Shown here: piece by piece, positions 22,945-57,560 of the stretch
Layout of the letters: each line of letters starts with the position of its first letter
Numbering within the stretch: position 1 is the stretch's first letter
Origin: Diogma glabrata
Lineage: Eukaryota > Arthropoda > Insecta > Diptera > Cylindrotomidae
DNA length: 64,000 nt
Assembly: GCA_963693315.1 (NCBI GenBank)
Contig: OY856188.1
Location: 99,360,915-99,424,914, forward strand
Reading direction: 5' to 3'
Notes under the pieces: generated by a model
What the model was told of the DNA's origin: nothing
The model's database searches: none
What the model saw: the letters and a program-made list of their open reading frames with translations, nothing else
Program-made: the position numbers and the translations under genes

Positions 22945-23092
22945 AAATTTTCGATTTGGGTTATGTTTTTATAAATGTCACAAAATTGCTGTTTTTTTGT
23001 TGTTTTGGCTCTATTTCTGATGATTTATTGAATAATAGACCAATTGCCTACAATCTATTCCTTCAGCAATTCACACGATTGGAAAGCGCCCT
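22945..23092 (+). repeat. Truncated MITE copy upstream of Brr2
   Basis: It matches the right half of the MITE at 17539-17936: TTTTGTTGTTTTGGCTCTAT, GATGATTTA-TGAATA-TAGACCAATT, and the end CGATTGGAAAGCGCC. It ends about 210 bp before the Brr2 start codon. Confidence 0.85.
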
Positions 23093-23304
23093 AATTTGAA
23101 TTTTAATTGCTCAATAATGTTTTTACTATTTAAATATAGGTGGGGTTGTTTTTTTTTTTATACATATATAGATAAGGTTCAGTGGATATTGTAAACGTCA
23201 AACTAAAAAAAGGTAAATATTATATTTCTAGTGTTTAGAAAAACTATATTGTACAAATAAAATAACATAAAAATTGTCTTATATCTATTAAAAAATAAGT
23301 AATT

Positions 23305-44263
<20,959 letters not shown>

Positions 44264-44327
44264 AAAACATATGAATATTTGTAGGTCATTATTTTTGTTA
44301 TTTATCTTTGAATTTAATCATGAATCT

Positions 44328-44333
44328 AATAAA
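44328..44333 (+). terminator. Probable Brr2 poly(A) signal
   Basis: AATAAA lies 65 bp after the Brr2 stop codon. A second AATAAA is at about 44465. Either could end the mRNA. Confidence 0.6.
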
Positions 44334-45869
44334 ACCACGACAAAAAAAATCTAGACAAAACTTTATGTAAGTTCAAAAGATTTGAAACAAAAACATGTTT
44401 TTAAACTTTATTCAACCAGAAATATATATAAACAATTTCAAAAGTACTTCATCGTTATTCCAAAAATAAAACAAGAATAATCAGAATAATTAGAATTAGG
44501 TATTATGAAAACATTTTTATCTATAATGCTAATGACATTTATTAATCATTGAATATTGTCGTGTACTTATGGAATCATTAAGTTGAATTTCATATCATTT
44601 ATTAAGATTTCTGAATTGGGGTTTTTAATATGAGTATTTGTTCACTATTTCCGTGGTGGTTAAACATGGGTAATCTTTTATGCAGGCATGGTTTAACTAA
44701 TGAAATAAAATTTTAAATATTTGTGTATTTATATATTTTTCGAAAACTGCAAAATTAAATCATAGTCATCAAAAATCACTCAATTTGGTGCTAGAGATCA
44801 TCTTGTGTTTTATTTAATTGTTAAATTCTAAATAAAACTTATTGTTTTGTCAAATTGCAGAATTTGGCAAAACAATGAACTAATACCAGTATGGTCTCTA
44901 GCATCCATTTGGATAATATTTGGAGGGAAAACAACGTCAAAACCAATCGAAAAACGATTCCAAACGCGTTATTTGTCGTCAAAACAACAGCAGCTTTCAT
45001 TTAAAACAAAATCGCTAAAACTAAAAAAAATTCTCGATATTGCAAAAACGTTTTTTCTTCAGTAAATGTAAACAGAGCTTAAATGAAAGTGTGTCAAATG
45101 CAAATATTTTCGAAATTTCAAAACTGCAGGAAAACGCCTGCGACTTCTGGCGATAACTCCTTCGTTCGAACAACAATTTTCCATTTTAGATAATTAATAT
45201 ATGTTTTTTAAAAATAAAATGTGTTGAGTAATAGGAATTACATTAGGCGCGTTCCATTGAAAATCAAACGTACTCCAATTTGCTTTGATCTACTTTACCT
45301 CGAACAAGCTGTGTAGTTGAAAAGCAGATTATTTTTCGATTTTATTTAGATCGTTTATAAACTTGTTTTGGTATTTTTAATAATAAAATGGACCAGATAG
45401 ATTTAAACATCAGCCCAAAATAAAATTTTTTGAGAATAACAAAATTGTGTGGCAATATTTAAAATTTTTTCCAATTTTCGGCGTTCCATTGGTGATCTAC
45501 TCAAAAGCTGCTTTGAGCAGCTATTTCGTTCCAAAGGAACGCATGTTTATGTGTCACAACAATACATATTAGACCTCTGCACAAACACATTCATTTTAAA
45601 ATCAAAATACTCTTTCTGTAAAGTGTCAAAACATCATTGTCTTGTTTTAAATGTTGTTTTAAACAGTATATCACACTAAAAACTTGAACCAAAACATCCA
45701 AAACATTATACACAGAAAAATTAAAACAAAACCTTATACCTGTAAAACGTGTGCATGAATATAAAATTGCACACTTTATAAAGCAAAGGAAAAAAATTCT
45801 ATGATAGTAGATGAAAAGTCTGTTTTCAAGCAGGCTTAATCCCCTGTGAAAATGGGTTTTTCCCTTTAG
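44334..45869. other. Downstream flank of Brr2
   Basis: No gene recognised. A loose palindrome at about 44788-44910 pairs GGTGCTAGAGATCAT with TGGTCTCTAGCATCC; an open frame at 44847-45065 overlaps it and has no family signature. GGCGCGTTCCATTG near 45247 and GGCGTTCCATTGGTGATC near 45480 suggest a further decayed repeat. Confidence 0.45.
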
Positions 45870-46025
45870 TGTAAAATCATTTTCGTTAAATAACAAACTG
45901 TAGTTGCTATGGTATTTTCATATAATTTACCAAGTTTTTAAAACAAAGTAACCATGGCAAAATAGAATACGAATTGTGAAAGTTATGTTGTCGATTTATA
46001 ATTTAATAATTTCTAACAAATATCG
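45870..46025 (+). repeat. Dispersed repeat G, copy 2
   Basis: Inverse match to 35930-36066, covering GGTATTTTCATATAATTTAC through TAATTTAATAATTTCTAAC. Confidence 0.75.
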
Positions 46026-46664
46026 TTTGTATATATACTATCATAGAAAAAACTGTATTTCCTACGCGAGATAAAAACATTTTACGTTCGTGAAACTTCC
46101 CCAATCAACGCTAACGCGCCTCGTAAACAAGTTTTCACTCGCGAAAAAGAAGCGTTTTCATCTCTTGTAGAGAAATGCACTATTTGATTGAAGATGTTAT
46201 TTTAGGGTTCTGTATTTTGAAATAGTAAAAACGGTATTCTATTGGTGAGACTTCGGTGTACGTCCGAATTTCTATATAATCGATTTTTTCACAAACTATA
46301 AGTACTATCAACTTGAAATTTTCATATTTGACCTTGGCGAATTGGGTGTCATATAAAAGGTTATTTTTTCTAGCTTAAAACAATTTTTTTGTAAATCTCG
46401 AAAGCACAGTTTTCGACTTATCTTCAAAGATTTGAAAAATTTTCCTGTATCCTTTCCCCGCTTAGATTCGAACATTACAAGAGCAAAATTGAAAAAATTC
46501 ACGGTTATAGGTAACAATATGTTAGTTGACTTGATCATTGGTTGATCGTAAATAATTTTTAAGAATTTTTAAAGAGTTTTTTTAAATCATTAAAGTTTGA
46601 TTTTATATTTAATTCAATAACTAGAAAGATTCAGATTGATTATTATTAGTGATGTTAAATAACT
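46026..46664. other. Unassigned repeat-like sequence
   Basis: Begins with mixed sequence containing several ACGCG and TCGTGA-like motifs. It continues at 46200 with TTAGGGTTCTGTATTTT, which is weakly inverse to 34330-34455. No gene seen. Confidence 0.4.
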
Positions 46665-46756
46665 GAAAGTGTTGAGATTTTCAATAAATACACTGAGGAT
46701 GACCCTAAAGGTCGAAACGTTTGGAATGAAAAAATAAAAAATTAAATTAAATTATA
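46665..46756 (+). repeat. Possible 3' end of a retroelement with a structured motif
   Basis: AGTGT and ACACT can pair around an AT-rich loop. CTGAGGA (46693-46699) is followed by a GACC/GGTC hairpin and GAAAC (46714-46718), and then an A-rich tail of AAATTAAATTAAATT type. The layout recalls 3' regions of Penelope-like or other retroelements. Identification is tentative. Confidence 0.35.
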
Positions 46757-47321
46757 TATATAGTCTATAACTAAGCCAAATATTTTCAAAAAATTGATAA
46801 AAGAGACTATGGTCACATTATTAAAAAAGTTATTTTTATGCAAAAATAATTTTTTTTGATTGGCAAAAAAAGGTTATAGGTAATGTTGTAAAGATTGAAT
46901 GAAAACTATTGTGGTCGGCTCATCATTAAAAACGTTATTTGGAGATAAGGAGTGGAAATTTTGAAAAACAATAATTTTTGTCCTTGACGTCCGTCATATG
47001 AAAGGTGAATTTTTAATTCCAAATTGTTTTGTAATTTTCAAAAAGGGAAATTTCCGGCTTATTTCCATAAATGTGAAAAAATTTTCCTGCCTCCCCTTAA
47101 CTTCGAACATTACAAAAGAAAAAAATTACATACATTACAATGATTGCATTCATCATCTTTTTGCAATTTCAATATATCAATTATAAAATCAATCTTTATT
47201 TAATAAAAGCTAATATCACTTTTTAATAATATCAATATACATATACTATTTAATGTTTACATATTACACATTTAATAAATCTAAGAAAACTTTTGTATAA
47301 TATGAAATATTATTTGTATAA
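46757..47321. other. AT-rich stretch without a gene
   Basis: Nothing recognised. GACGTCCGTCATATGAAAGG near 46986 may belong to the repeat at 46200-46400, which has a similar CATATAAAAGG context. Confidence 0.4.
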
Positions 47322-47576
47322 TCCGCAATATATTTCAAATTATTAAATAATGTGTGCAGTATAACTATAATAACCTTGCACACGAAAAATCGACATATTC
47401 ATGCACAGTCTAATGTAAAACAAAACAAAAAAAAGATTTGACAATATTCTAAATTAAGGTTGCACTCTTTATTCTTAATTATCGTGTGCAATATATTTCA
47501 AATTATGAAATAAACTGTGCAGTATAACGATAATAACGTTGCACACGAAAAATCAAGGCATTCATGCAGAGCTCTA
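47322..47576 (+). repeat. Two direct copies with 163-bp period
   Basis: CAATATATTTCAAATTAT at 47326 and at 47489 each begin a block of about 90 bp. The block continues through GTGCAGTATAAC, TAATAAC-TTGCACACGAAA and ATTCATGCA. The spacer differs. Confidence 0.85.
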
Positions 47577-47584
47577 ATACATAT

Positions 47585-48745
47585 GCATGAAATTCCCGAT
47601 CTGGACGACCGACGCTGAACTTAACCATTATAGATCAACTTTATACTTGGCATACAAGTAGTATAGGTGAAATAAAAAATACGTGTGTTTAGTTGGCGAA
47701 GAAGGTGGTCCGAAAGATTTCTTGAAATCCAAACCTAGGGTAACTTTGTAGTCAAATTACAAGAGAATGGCTCACCTGATATCATCGGTTTTGTGAGTGT
47801 TGGAAAGATAATTGACTGGGCTGGGCTATCGGTCTTTATAAAATAAACATAGCAAACTTTTTCGTTACGGTGTTAAAAATACAATGAAATAGATTTTTTA
47901 AAGATGGCGCTGATGGTCATACATTGCTGGCTTTTTTTCACAATATCTGGCTGGCTTTTTTTCACAATTCCAATCTTACCCTAAAACGAACCAAAATAAA
48001 AAGAAAATTTGATTTCTAAATATATTTACATAACATTGTAAGCAAAAAATTTACTTTCCAATGCACATAAAACCATTAATATCGGGTGAGCCGTTCTTTT
48101 GTAATTTGATTTCTAAGTTATCTTGAATTTTAATTGCCAGAAAACATTCGGATCATTCTATTTTCAATCTAAAATCTTAAATTTTTTTCTAAAAATCACG
48201 TATTTTTTATTCCACCTATCATTTCACCTTCTTGTTTGCCAAGTATTGAGTTGGTAAAAAATGATCTGGTTCAGCGTCGGTCGTGCAGATCACGAATTTC
48301 ATCTAAAACTAAAATTTTGCCTGACCTGAGATGCACATCTTCAAAAATGAATATCTGTAGAACAAAAAAACGCTCTCTTTAATTTTTAGTATAGTTATAT
48401 ACTTTCATATTGTGGAAAAAATTAAAAAAATTCTTGATCTACGACATCAGCGCCATCTTTAAAAAAATTGTTTCTTAATATTTTTAACAGTGTAAGCAAA
48501 AATTTACTGTGTATTTTTAAACCATTAAATTATGTTTCCAACGCATATCAAAGCATTGCAATTTAATTTCAAAGTCACCCTAAGTTTGAATTTCCAGAAA
48601 ATTTTCAGAAACTGTTCTTAAACTAAACACTTGAAAATTATTCCTAATACACATTTAGTTTTTATTTCACCTACTACTTCGATCGAAATGGTCTGGTTCA
48701 AACATTGACTTATTGGGTTGTCCAGAACACGAATTTCATCTTAAA
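47585..48745. mobile_element. Foldback element with a duplicated right arm
   Basis: The left arm (about 47585-47815) with GGACGACCGACGCTGAAC is inverse to about 48060-48302 (GTTCAGCGTCGGTCGTGCAG). The inner pieces AAAGATGGCGCTGATG (47900) and CATCAGCGCCATCTTT (48445) are inverse as well. A second, more diverged copy of the right arm follows directly at about 48490-48745 (CATATCAAAGCATTG, TTTCACCTACTACTTC, GAACACGAATTTCATC). Confidence 0.8.
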
Positions 48746-48749
48746 AACT

Positions 48750-49130
48750 TTTTAAGATCTAGGTCCCGCAACAACATGCGTTCTAAGGTTTTGTTTTTTA
48801 AAGAATGAATAACTAAAAAATCAATCCTATCCCATATTAAAATTTCAAATATGGCATAGGTCAATATTTATGATAATATAGAAAAAATAAAAAGTGAAAA
48901 GCAAGTTTTTTAAAAAAATTTGAAGGAGCAAAACTAAAATGTAATGTAAATCCACTAGGGTCTAGTGGCATTTTCCTTGATCATGTGACGCACTGTCTTT
49001 TTAATGATTAAGGTTCACATATTGAGTAATGGAGACATGCAAAAGCGTGGCAATATCAAGGAATACACCATAACTAAGATTGAAAGTGCCACCGTTTACT
49101 GAGGAGTTCATCCGCCAGCACCCTTAAGAT
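48750..49130 (+). repeat. Dispersed repeat F, copy 2
   Basis: Direct relative of 9735-10075, with CAACAACATGCGTTCT, GGCATAGGTCAATATTTATG and GAGTTCATCCGCCAGCACCC in the same order. Copy 2 carries extra sequence near 48940-49060. Confidence 0.75.
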
Positions 49131-49359
49131 ATCACCTTGGCTAGTGATACCTCAGTTCTATTCTATTGCCTATTGATATCTCCCGTTAACTCGTATAGAA
49201 CGTATTAGAACTTAAAAATAAAAAAAAATTACAAATCAACAAAATTGAGCCCGTAATGCGGGAAAATTTAGGGTTTATTTGCGTAACAATTTTTTTTACT
49301 ATAATATACATAAAATTTGCTCTATGTTGCAACGCCAAAAAGTGTAATTTTTTACTAAT
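49131..49359. other. Short unassigned stretch
   Basis: No gene or known repeat recognised between repeat F and the family A element. Confidence 0.4.
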
Positions 49360-50608
49360 AATAATTTTTAATAATCTGTTATTTTATTTACATTCAACGA
49401 GGTTACTTATTTATTGATAAAGAAAATGAAATAATGTATTTCTATGAAAATAAACTACAGGTCTTTTTAAAATTGATTAGCGATGATCAATGTAAAGCAA
49501 CAACAGGGAAACAATACCAGCAAACAATATTCCTAATGAGAATATTCTTTCAACAACTTCGAAAACTCCAACGGTTGATTGTAGAACTTTCCAGTAACAC
49601 CAGGTTCAAAATAATACTCAAAATATTTCTACTCAATAACACTTAAAACTTTATTCACAAAAACTAAATTTAATAATAACTTCTTCTATTTACACGGTTC
49701 ACATGCACGGCAAAACGTTTCGTTTTCACTTTTTACATCATTCATTTGCAGGTTAAAATAGAACTAATCTTTATATTGCAAGAGGTAATTTCTTATATAC
49801 GCGAAATTCTGCATAATTTTCGATTATACGAGGTCACTTTCTAGAAACCTTGAGAAAATATTAGAATATTCGATTATTTTACGTAACGTTGATTTGATTC
49901 ATAAAGTAATTTAATTGTATTTCATGTTGACCCTTTTTCTAAGAAAAGAATGTCGTAAAGAATGTAACCTTGTTTTAGTTTTGAAATATTGCATTTTCAA
50001 AATGAATTTTTTGAAAATTAAGGTTTTGTTCATGTTCATTTCATGTTCATTTCATGGCGTTTATGTAGAATCGTAGCAATATTATGTAATCATTTTTTAA
50101 TCCGAGTTGAAACGCTTGTTTTTGTTTTGCAAATATTATGTAATATTTTTTATATTTATTAGAGTTTTATATTTTTATCGCAATGAATAAAATTTAAGCT
50201 GAGTACGGTTCAAAGTTTGAAACAATGCATTTGTTTCTAATCTGGAACTTTCGAGTCATACTGTTGTTTCTGCTCAATTTCTTTTATTTTGCGCGACCAA
50301 TTTAACAAAAATCTACTGCTGTGAGCAGGTCATTCTGTACCGAACCAAAGTTTGGAAATCGATGTTGCCCATTTTGCATCCCACCAACAATGGTATGCCG
50401 GTATTGAAAGCTATAATCAATGTCAAAAGGAATTTGTTGCAAGTTTGCTATTAAAAGAACTTCAACAGCAAAAGACAGAGAAGAAGCTTTGAGACTTAAC
50501 TAGTATCTTCTAACTGGAATTATACCGGGACTCGTTTAAATTATTCTCTATTAAGCCAATAATTGTTAAGCTATTCCGCCCCTCAGTATGCCATATAATG
50601 CAAGGGTT
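49360..50608 (+). mobile_element. Family A element, left arm (copy A1)
   Basis: This 1.25-kb block contains TTCAACGAGG (49396), GATTAGCGATGATCAA, GTTTTCACTTTTTACATC, TTGATTTGATTCATAAAGTA, CAATGAATAAAATTTAAGCT, CATCCCACCAACAATGGTAT and GCCATATAATGCAAGGGTTC. All are found in inverse order at 52878-63570 (interrupted), so the family forms one huge inverted repeat. No long reading frame. The class is unknown; it behaves as a long-TIR or foldback element. Confidence 0.8.
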
Positions 50609-52877
50609 CATAAAGTAATTTAATTGTATTTCATGTTAACCCTTTTTCTAAGAAAAGAATGTGACCTTGTTTTAGTTTTGAAATATTGTTACCGAAAATA
50701 AAGTTTTGTATTTCATTGCGTTTATGTAGAGCGTAACAATATTAGGTAATAATTACTTCGGTTTTGAAAAAACCTAAGTATTGCATTCATGAATCATGAG
50801 CCAAAAGTGAAATTCTCACCCCCACTTTTTTGGCATTTCTCGACGTTTTAGGACCTACTGATTCTAAAAAGCAAAAAAAATGTATGTCTGTCTGCCGGCC
50901 GTCACAACCTACGAAATCTAGAAAACCGCTGGACGGATTTCAAAAATTTTTTTTTCTAAAAATAGGTTTACTTAAAAGGAAGATCCGAATGAACAAAGTG
51001 TTCGATAACTGTACCGGATGTATGTCAAAAAAATCGTCAAGTGTGTCAAAACAAGGAAATTTGCATATTTTTTGCTTGAAAACGTTCATTTTAAGTGATT
51101 ACGAATAGAAACATTGAATTTGAAGAAATTTTGATGGTCGGGATTGGTATGTGAGGCCAAGATTATTGCATTATAAGTTTGTCAAAAAAATGTTGTCAAG
51201 TGTATCAAAAGAAAGATTTTTATTCATTTTTTTCCCAATTTTTTGGAAGAAATAAAATTAATTATATGTATGACATGAAATTTTATTATTACTATAGAGA
51301 ATTATGGCATTATAAGTTTGTCAAAAAAACGTTGTCAAGTGTGTCAAAAGAAAGATTTTCATTTCTTTTTTTAGAAAATAAAATTATTTATTTGGATGAA
51401 ATGAAATGTAATGATCATGATTATTATTATTATTGAGAATTTTATTGCATTATAAGTTTGTGAAAAAAATATTGTCAAGTATGTCAAGAAAATGATTTCA
51501 TTTATTTTTTAGACAATTTTTTGGAAAAAAAAAATTTAGCTGTTTGTATGACGTAAGTCGTAAAGTGACATGGAAATTTTTGAATTTGTTATAGTTTTTG
51601 AAATATTTTTGAAATTTTGAAAAAAGTTTGTATTTTTGATTTTGTTAGAATTTTTGGAATATGTTTAGAATATTGAAAAATTTTAAATTTTTGATTTTAT
51701 TATAATTTTTGGAATTTTGAAAAAAGTGTGAATTTTTGAAGGTTAAAGAATTTTTGGAATATTATTAGAATTTAGAAAAAGTTTAAATATTTGATTTTAT
51801 TCTAATTTTTGGAATATTTTTAGAATTTTGAAAAAAGTTTCAATTTTTGATATTGTTATAATTTTTGCAATATTTTTAGAATTATGGAAAAAGTTTGAAT
51901 TTCTGAAATTTTAAGAATTTTTGGAATATTAATAGAATTTAGAAAAAGTTTAAATATTTGATTTTATTCTAATTTTTGGAATATTTATGGAATTTTGAAA
52001 AAAGTTTGATTTTATTTACTTTTTACAATATTTTTGGAATTTTGAAAGAAATATGAATTTGTGATTTTGTAATATTTTCTCGAAACGCTAAATGGAGAGG
52101 TTATTGAGTAGTTTGCTGATTGTATCATCTTTTCACTAAATTATGTTAATTTATGATCTGTTATGATTTGCCGGCAACGTATTGATGTTTCGTGTTAGTT
52201 GTGTAATAAATTTCTAAACAAAAATAAAAAAATACATGTACTTGAACAAAGAGTTATGTTTGATATGCATCGCTGCCCAAATCAATGTCCTCAAAACTAA
52301 AATCAATGTCCTCATAAAAGTTTTATGCCGAAAACTATATCAAAATCCTTAACCAAAACCGAAGTCTTGATATCTCAGAGCTTGAGATTTCAGCCCCTCC
52401 ATATATTTTTATTGAAATTGAAACGTTTGTTTTTGTTTTGCAAATATGTAATATTTTTAATATTTTTATCGCAAATCGCAATGAATAAAATTTAAGCTGA
52501 GTACGGTTCAAAGTTTGAAACAATGCATATTTTTCTAATCTGGAACTTTGGAGTCATACTGTTGTTTCTGCTCAAAAATCTACTGTCGTGTGCAAATCAT
52601 TATACCGAACCAAAGTTTGGAAATCTAGATGTTCCCATTTTTGCATCCCACCAGCAATGGTATGCCGGTATTGAAAGCTATAATCAATGGCAAAAGGAAT
52701 TTGTTGCAGTTTGCTATTAAAAGAACTTCAACAGCAAAAGACAGAGAAGAAGCTTTGAGGCTTAACTAGTATCTTCTCACAAGAATTATACCGAGACTCG
52801 TTTAAACTATTCTCTATTAAGCCAATAATTGTTAAGCTATTCCGTCAGTCCCTCAGAATGCCATATAATGCAAAGGT
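50609..52877 (+). mobile_element. Family A, second direct copy (A2), split by a family B insertion
   Basis: It starts again at TAAAGTAATTTAATTGTATT. It is interrupted at 50752-52407 by family B and resumes at AACGTTTGTTTTTGTTTTGC, continuing to GCCATATAATGCAAAGGTTC at 52877. It covers only the inner half of A1. Its end meets the start of the inverted copy A3. Confidence 0.8.
50752..52407 (-). repeat. Family B repeat, copy 3 (reverse orientation, nearly full length)
   Basis: Read on the reverse strand it starts ATGGAGGGGCTGAAATCTCA and GACTTCGGTTTTGG (near 52365). It then has the GGACATTGA-TTTGGGCAGCG block, the CCAAAAATT array (51560-52080), the TTGACA-TTGACAA units (51170-51550), the GGCCGGCAGACAGACATACA-type block and the ACCGAAGTAAT end. 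The host site can be inferred from uninterrupted copies of family A. Confidence 0.85.
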
Positions 52878-55800
52878 TCAATCACCTACGATCCCTAGCA
52901 GAATTGATTATAGCTTTCAATATCGGCATACCATTGCTGGTGGGATGCAAAAAGGGCAACATCGAGTTTTCCAAACTATGGTTCGGTATTCAATGATCTG
53001 CACACCGCAGTAAATTTTTGTTAAATTGGTCGCAAAATAAAAGAAATTGAGAAGAAATAACAGTTTGACTCCAAAGATCCAGATTAGAAACATGTACATT
53101 GTTTCAAGCTTTGAACCGTACTCAGCTTAAATTTTATTCATTGCGATAAAAATATAAAACTCTAATAAATATAAAAAATATTACATAATATTTGCAAAAC
53201 AAAAACAAGCGTTTTAATTTCGATTAAAAAATTATTGCATAATATTGCTATGATTCTACATAAACGCAATGAAATACAAAACCTTAATTTCTGATATACA
53301 ATAGCCGTGTTCGATTTTACTGAAGCAGCTGATACAACTGAAAAATTAAATGCAATTGTTGTTGTTTTTTCAGTTGTTTCAGTCAAATCGCACGCACCTT
53401 ATATTTCAAAAATAAAACAAGGTCACATTCTTTTCTTAGAAAAAGGGTCTTAAATTACTTTATGAATCAAATCAACATTACGTAAAATAATGGAATATTC
53501 TAGACTAATATTTTCTCAAGGTTTCTAAAAAGAGACTCGAATAATCGAAAATTATGCAGAATTTTGTGTATATAGGAATTAGTTCTTGCAAAATAAAGAT
53601 TAGCTTTATTTTCCTGCGATGAATGATGTAAAAAGTGCAATATTGGAAATAGTTTATTCAGTGAAATGAATTGTAAATGAAACGTTTTACCATGCATATA
53701 AAACCGTGTAAATCGAAGAAGTGATTTTTAAATTTAGTTTTTGTGAATAAAGTTTTAAGTTTTATTGACACTAAGTTTACACCATGGTAGTATAATAGAA
53801 TAATAGCAAATAGCTATTAAACTATTACGGTGTAAACGGATAGAATAATACCTTTTTACTTTGACAGATAGTTATATGATATTTTGCTTTTGATCGATAG
53901 TATAATAGTATATTCAAAAAAATTATAACGGTCAAAACGTTAAATGTAATAGACAGTTTCAGCCGATTGTAAAAAATGTGCAACACCAAAATCACATAAA
54001 ATTTAGTTTTTATTTTAAATTAATATAAGTATTATAATTTTTTGTTGAAATACTTTTAGATTGATAAGATTTTATATTCAAAATTGAAATACGCACTGAA
54101 AAAAACATGTCCTTTTTCCGATCGAAATGCAATTGTCTCAACCTCACCGTGCGGTCACATATGCCGAATCAAACTACGAAATTGCTTCAACAACTCTACT
54201 ATAATTATAAATCGATGAAGTTGAGGCAATCACACGAAATATTTGTGTGAAAATAAAATATAGTTCAATTAATCTCAAATACTTAAACTTTAAAATGAAA
54301 AATTCATGATATAAGGCCAAAGAAAATTTTGTTCAGGGAAATAGTAATTATCTTTATTCTCTTCCATTTAATTATATCAGCTTTATTTGTATGTTTTTTC
54401 GATAATAATAGTATGTATTATTGTATTGTTTTCTAACCTATAGCCTAGCCTAATGAACTTAACCTATTGTCTAATGAAAATTTTCCTATAAAAAAATTAT
54501 CATTATTCAATTGGTATGATTCCAATTGGTCAAATTGTTTTGATTTCATTAAAATCGTTTTCAAATTATAATCACAATTGCTTTGATAAGTTTTGTTCAA
54601 AAATCAAATTTTAATTTAAATTCTCTTATTTCGTTTAGTTGAACTTGGTTGATTGCATGAGAAGGGCGTTTTTTATTAAGAAATTTGATTTATCAATTAA
54701 AACAATAAAGATTTATTGTTTTAATTGAAGAAAATGTTTTTATTTTTTATAATACACAATTCTTTGTCAGAGAATAAAGTATTGTAATCGATTCGTGAAT
54801 AATGAATTTTATTCTCTCGCAAATTAAAATTCTCGCTCGTGCCTCGCTCAAATTTAAACTTTTGCTTGAGACTAAACTACTTCATTATTCACTCATTGAT
54901 TTAACTACTATTATTCAACTACTAATATATTGGATATAACATTTTATATTTTAAATAAACCTCATTCTGGTGTTAGGAAAATGTTATCGTGTAGTTGTCC
55001 CAATCATAGTGAAATTGTTTGCAAATAGTTTTTCTTTGCATGAATAATCAACTGCCAACTTCGAGATGAGGTTGTCATGATCTTCAATTTTTTTTTCAGT
55101 GCGGTAGCCGTATTCTATCTGTCAATATTATTCTGAGCGTTTATACCACAGATAGAATAATACTATTTTGTGGTATAAACGCTGAATGTATCGATAGTTT
55201 AATAGCAAAAATATGGAGGGGCTAAAATCTCACAGCTCTGAGATATCAAAACTTCGGTCTGGGTTAAGGATTTTGATATAGTTTTCGGCAAAAAACTTTT
55301 ATGAGGACATGGTTTTTAGCAGAATTGTTAATATACACGTATAAAACGTTTTATACGTTACGCGTATAATACGTAACCTATAAAACGTATAAAACGTATA
55401 AGACGTATAATATGATTTTGTTTTTGAAATTCATTCATAAAAAATTAAAAATACTTCTTACTTTAGATATTAATTATAATTTTAGTAAAAATATATATAT
55501 TTTAGTAAAAATATAATTACGTAGTTTTAAATTATTTATATATTTTATAATTTATAACAAAAACTATTTAAATTCTAGATGTTATTTGAATGTATATTTT
55601 TATACTTTATACGAAAGACTATGTTACTGTACATTAAACTGGTTAATAATTTTTAATTCACTAGATTTGAAGAGATTTTTTTGAGCAATTAAATTATTTT
55701 TGAATTTTTCAACACGTATACTATATGATTTTCTTTCATTTTGATTCCAAAATTTACTTAATGGGAAACATTTTGGATTAGAAACATTTGGCTCATGAAC

Positions 55801-57419
55801 TTAATTATTTGGCATCATGAAATGTTATTGAATATATAAAATATGGTTCAATCCCACTTCAGTTCCTCCCATCTAATAAGAACAACTGGGAAATATTATG
55901 TTGTTGTAGAATAAATGTCGTTTTTTTCATAGCAGTTAGGGAAATTATTAGAGATTATTAGAGAGATGTTTTTAAAAAATTTTGTTGTGTGAATCCGGGT
56001 TGCACCACTTCTAATTAATAGACACAGTTTGAAAATAACAGGTTCTTGCAGATCAAATCTTCTTTTTATACAAAAGTTGTAATAGTTAAAATATGTATTT
56101 ACGTCAAACGAAAAAGTTTAGTGAGAAGATTATTGAGTAAGCTCAATTTTGGTCATTGATGAATAAATAATAGGTATGGTTGGAAATTATTCAAATTATT
56201 GCAGACTAAATTTGTTTTGAAAACAGAGGCGTCAATTGGGTAGGGCTGGGGGGGGGGGCATTGGCCCCCCCAAGGATCTGATACTATCAATATATCGATT
56301 CAATAAAACCATCCAATCGTTTACACTATATAAAAGTTATTCACTATAAACATTTCAAAGCACTGTTATTTTGTAAATTCGTCTAATTTTTAGAAGATTT
56401 ATTTAACTAATATACCAATTTTATTGCATACTATTAATTGAAATATATCTGATAATATAATTATTACGTTACATATTATTTTGGCCCGACTAAACTACGG
56501 TTCACCACAATATTCAAACCGTTATCATTCTTTGTATAGACTAGAGCGCCGCCGATACGAAAAGCGGTCGTATTGCATCTAATCTTCTGATGAAATCAGT
56601 TTTATAAACAGAACACGATCGTTCTTCCAAAAACGCCGTGGGTGCGTATTTTGACAAAATTCTATCGTACGATAGTGTTTTGTTTATAAGATATTCGTGT
56701 CTAAGCCAGAGGAAATAAAATATTTCATTAGTATAGGGTTCTTCGAGAGTTCATAGTGCAGTATTTAACATTCAAATTTCAATTGTTATTGGTCATTGGT
56801 AATTTATATAAACTTAAAAGTAAGTACATGCAGGAGAACACAACCTAAATATATCCCACTTATTTGGAGAACCCTGACTGGCCCTGTTTTTTATCTATAT
56901 CATATTGTACAAACTTTACAAGACTTTTTACAAACAATAAATTAAAAACATTTCTAATTGTTAAATCCTATAACATATCGGTTTTCTTGATAGTTATGCT
57001 AATTTTTTTAAAATGAATGAAAATAATTACGAGAGTAATTTAAATTTTTTGTGTTATTTCCAGTGATTTTATACTAGTGAATGTTTTATAATGGACAAGC
57101 TATATTTTCTAAAGACACGAACAAATATTTAAGTTATGTAAATATTTTCAAAGTATGTTATGAAAACTTGCTGACAAATTCTTTTCGCTATATGGACTAT
57201 AATTTTTAATTCATAAAATAGCAAAAATTATATGTTTGGTTGGTTATAATAAAATCCAAAACGTATCCTAAACGTCAATCTTTGTTCATTTTTTTATACA
57301 GTCACAGGGAGGGAGAAACTATTATTTTTTTGTGGTAGGTTTTTCTTATAGATTTAAAAGAAGCTCGCAATAATTGTACAATTTTGAATCAAATGAAAAA
57401 TTTACGCACGTTTATGGGT

Positions 57420-57560
57420 AGTAAACTGACCAGACGTCCCCCGCTGCGTGGAAATGTCACACATTTGATTGCGTTGTCCCACGGAGAAATTTGTCCCACG
57501 AAGCGTACCACGAAACAAATATTTCCACCACATTTGCCCGCATTATCGAAATAATCAAAT
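57420..57560. other. GACCAGACGTCC segment inside hAT-2
   Basis: ACTGACCAGACGTCCCCCGC followed by repeats of TTGTCCCACG/TGTCCCACGAAG stands out from its AT-rich surroundings. It resembles termini of other transposons, but I cannot pair it with a second end. A small open frame (57469-57675) has no family signature. Confidence 0.35.

Noticed and set aside
50830..51436. Forward open frames of 85-92 codons
   Set aside because: They lie in family B (reverse orientation), are low-complexity, and are not conserved as frames in the other B copies.
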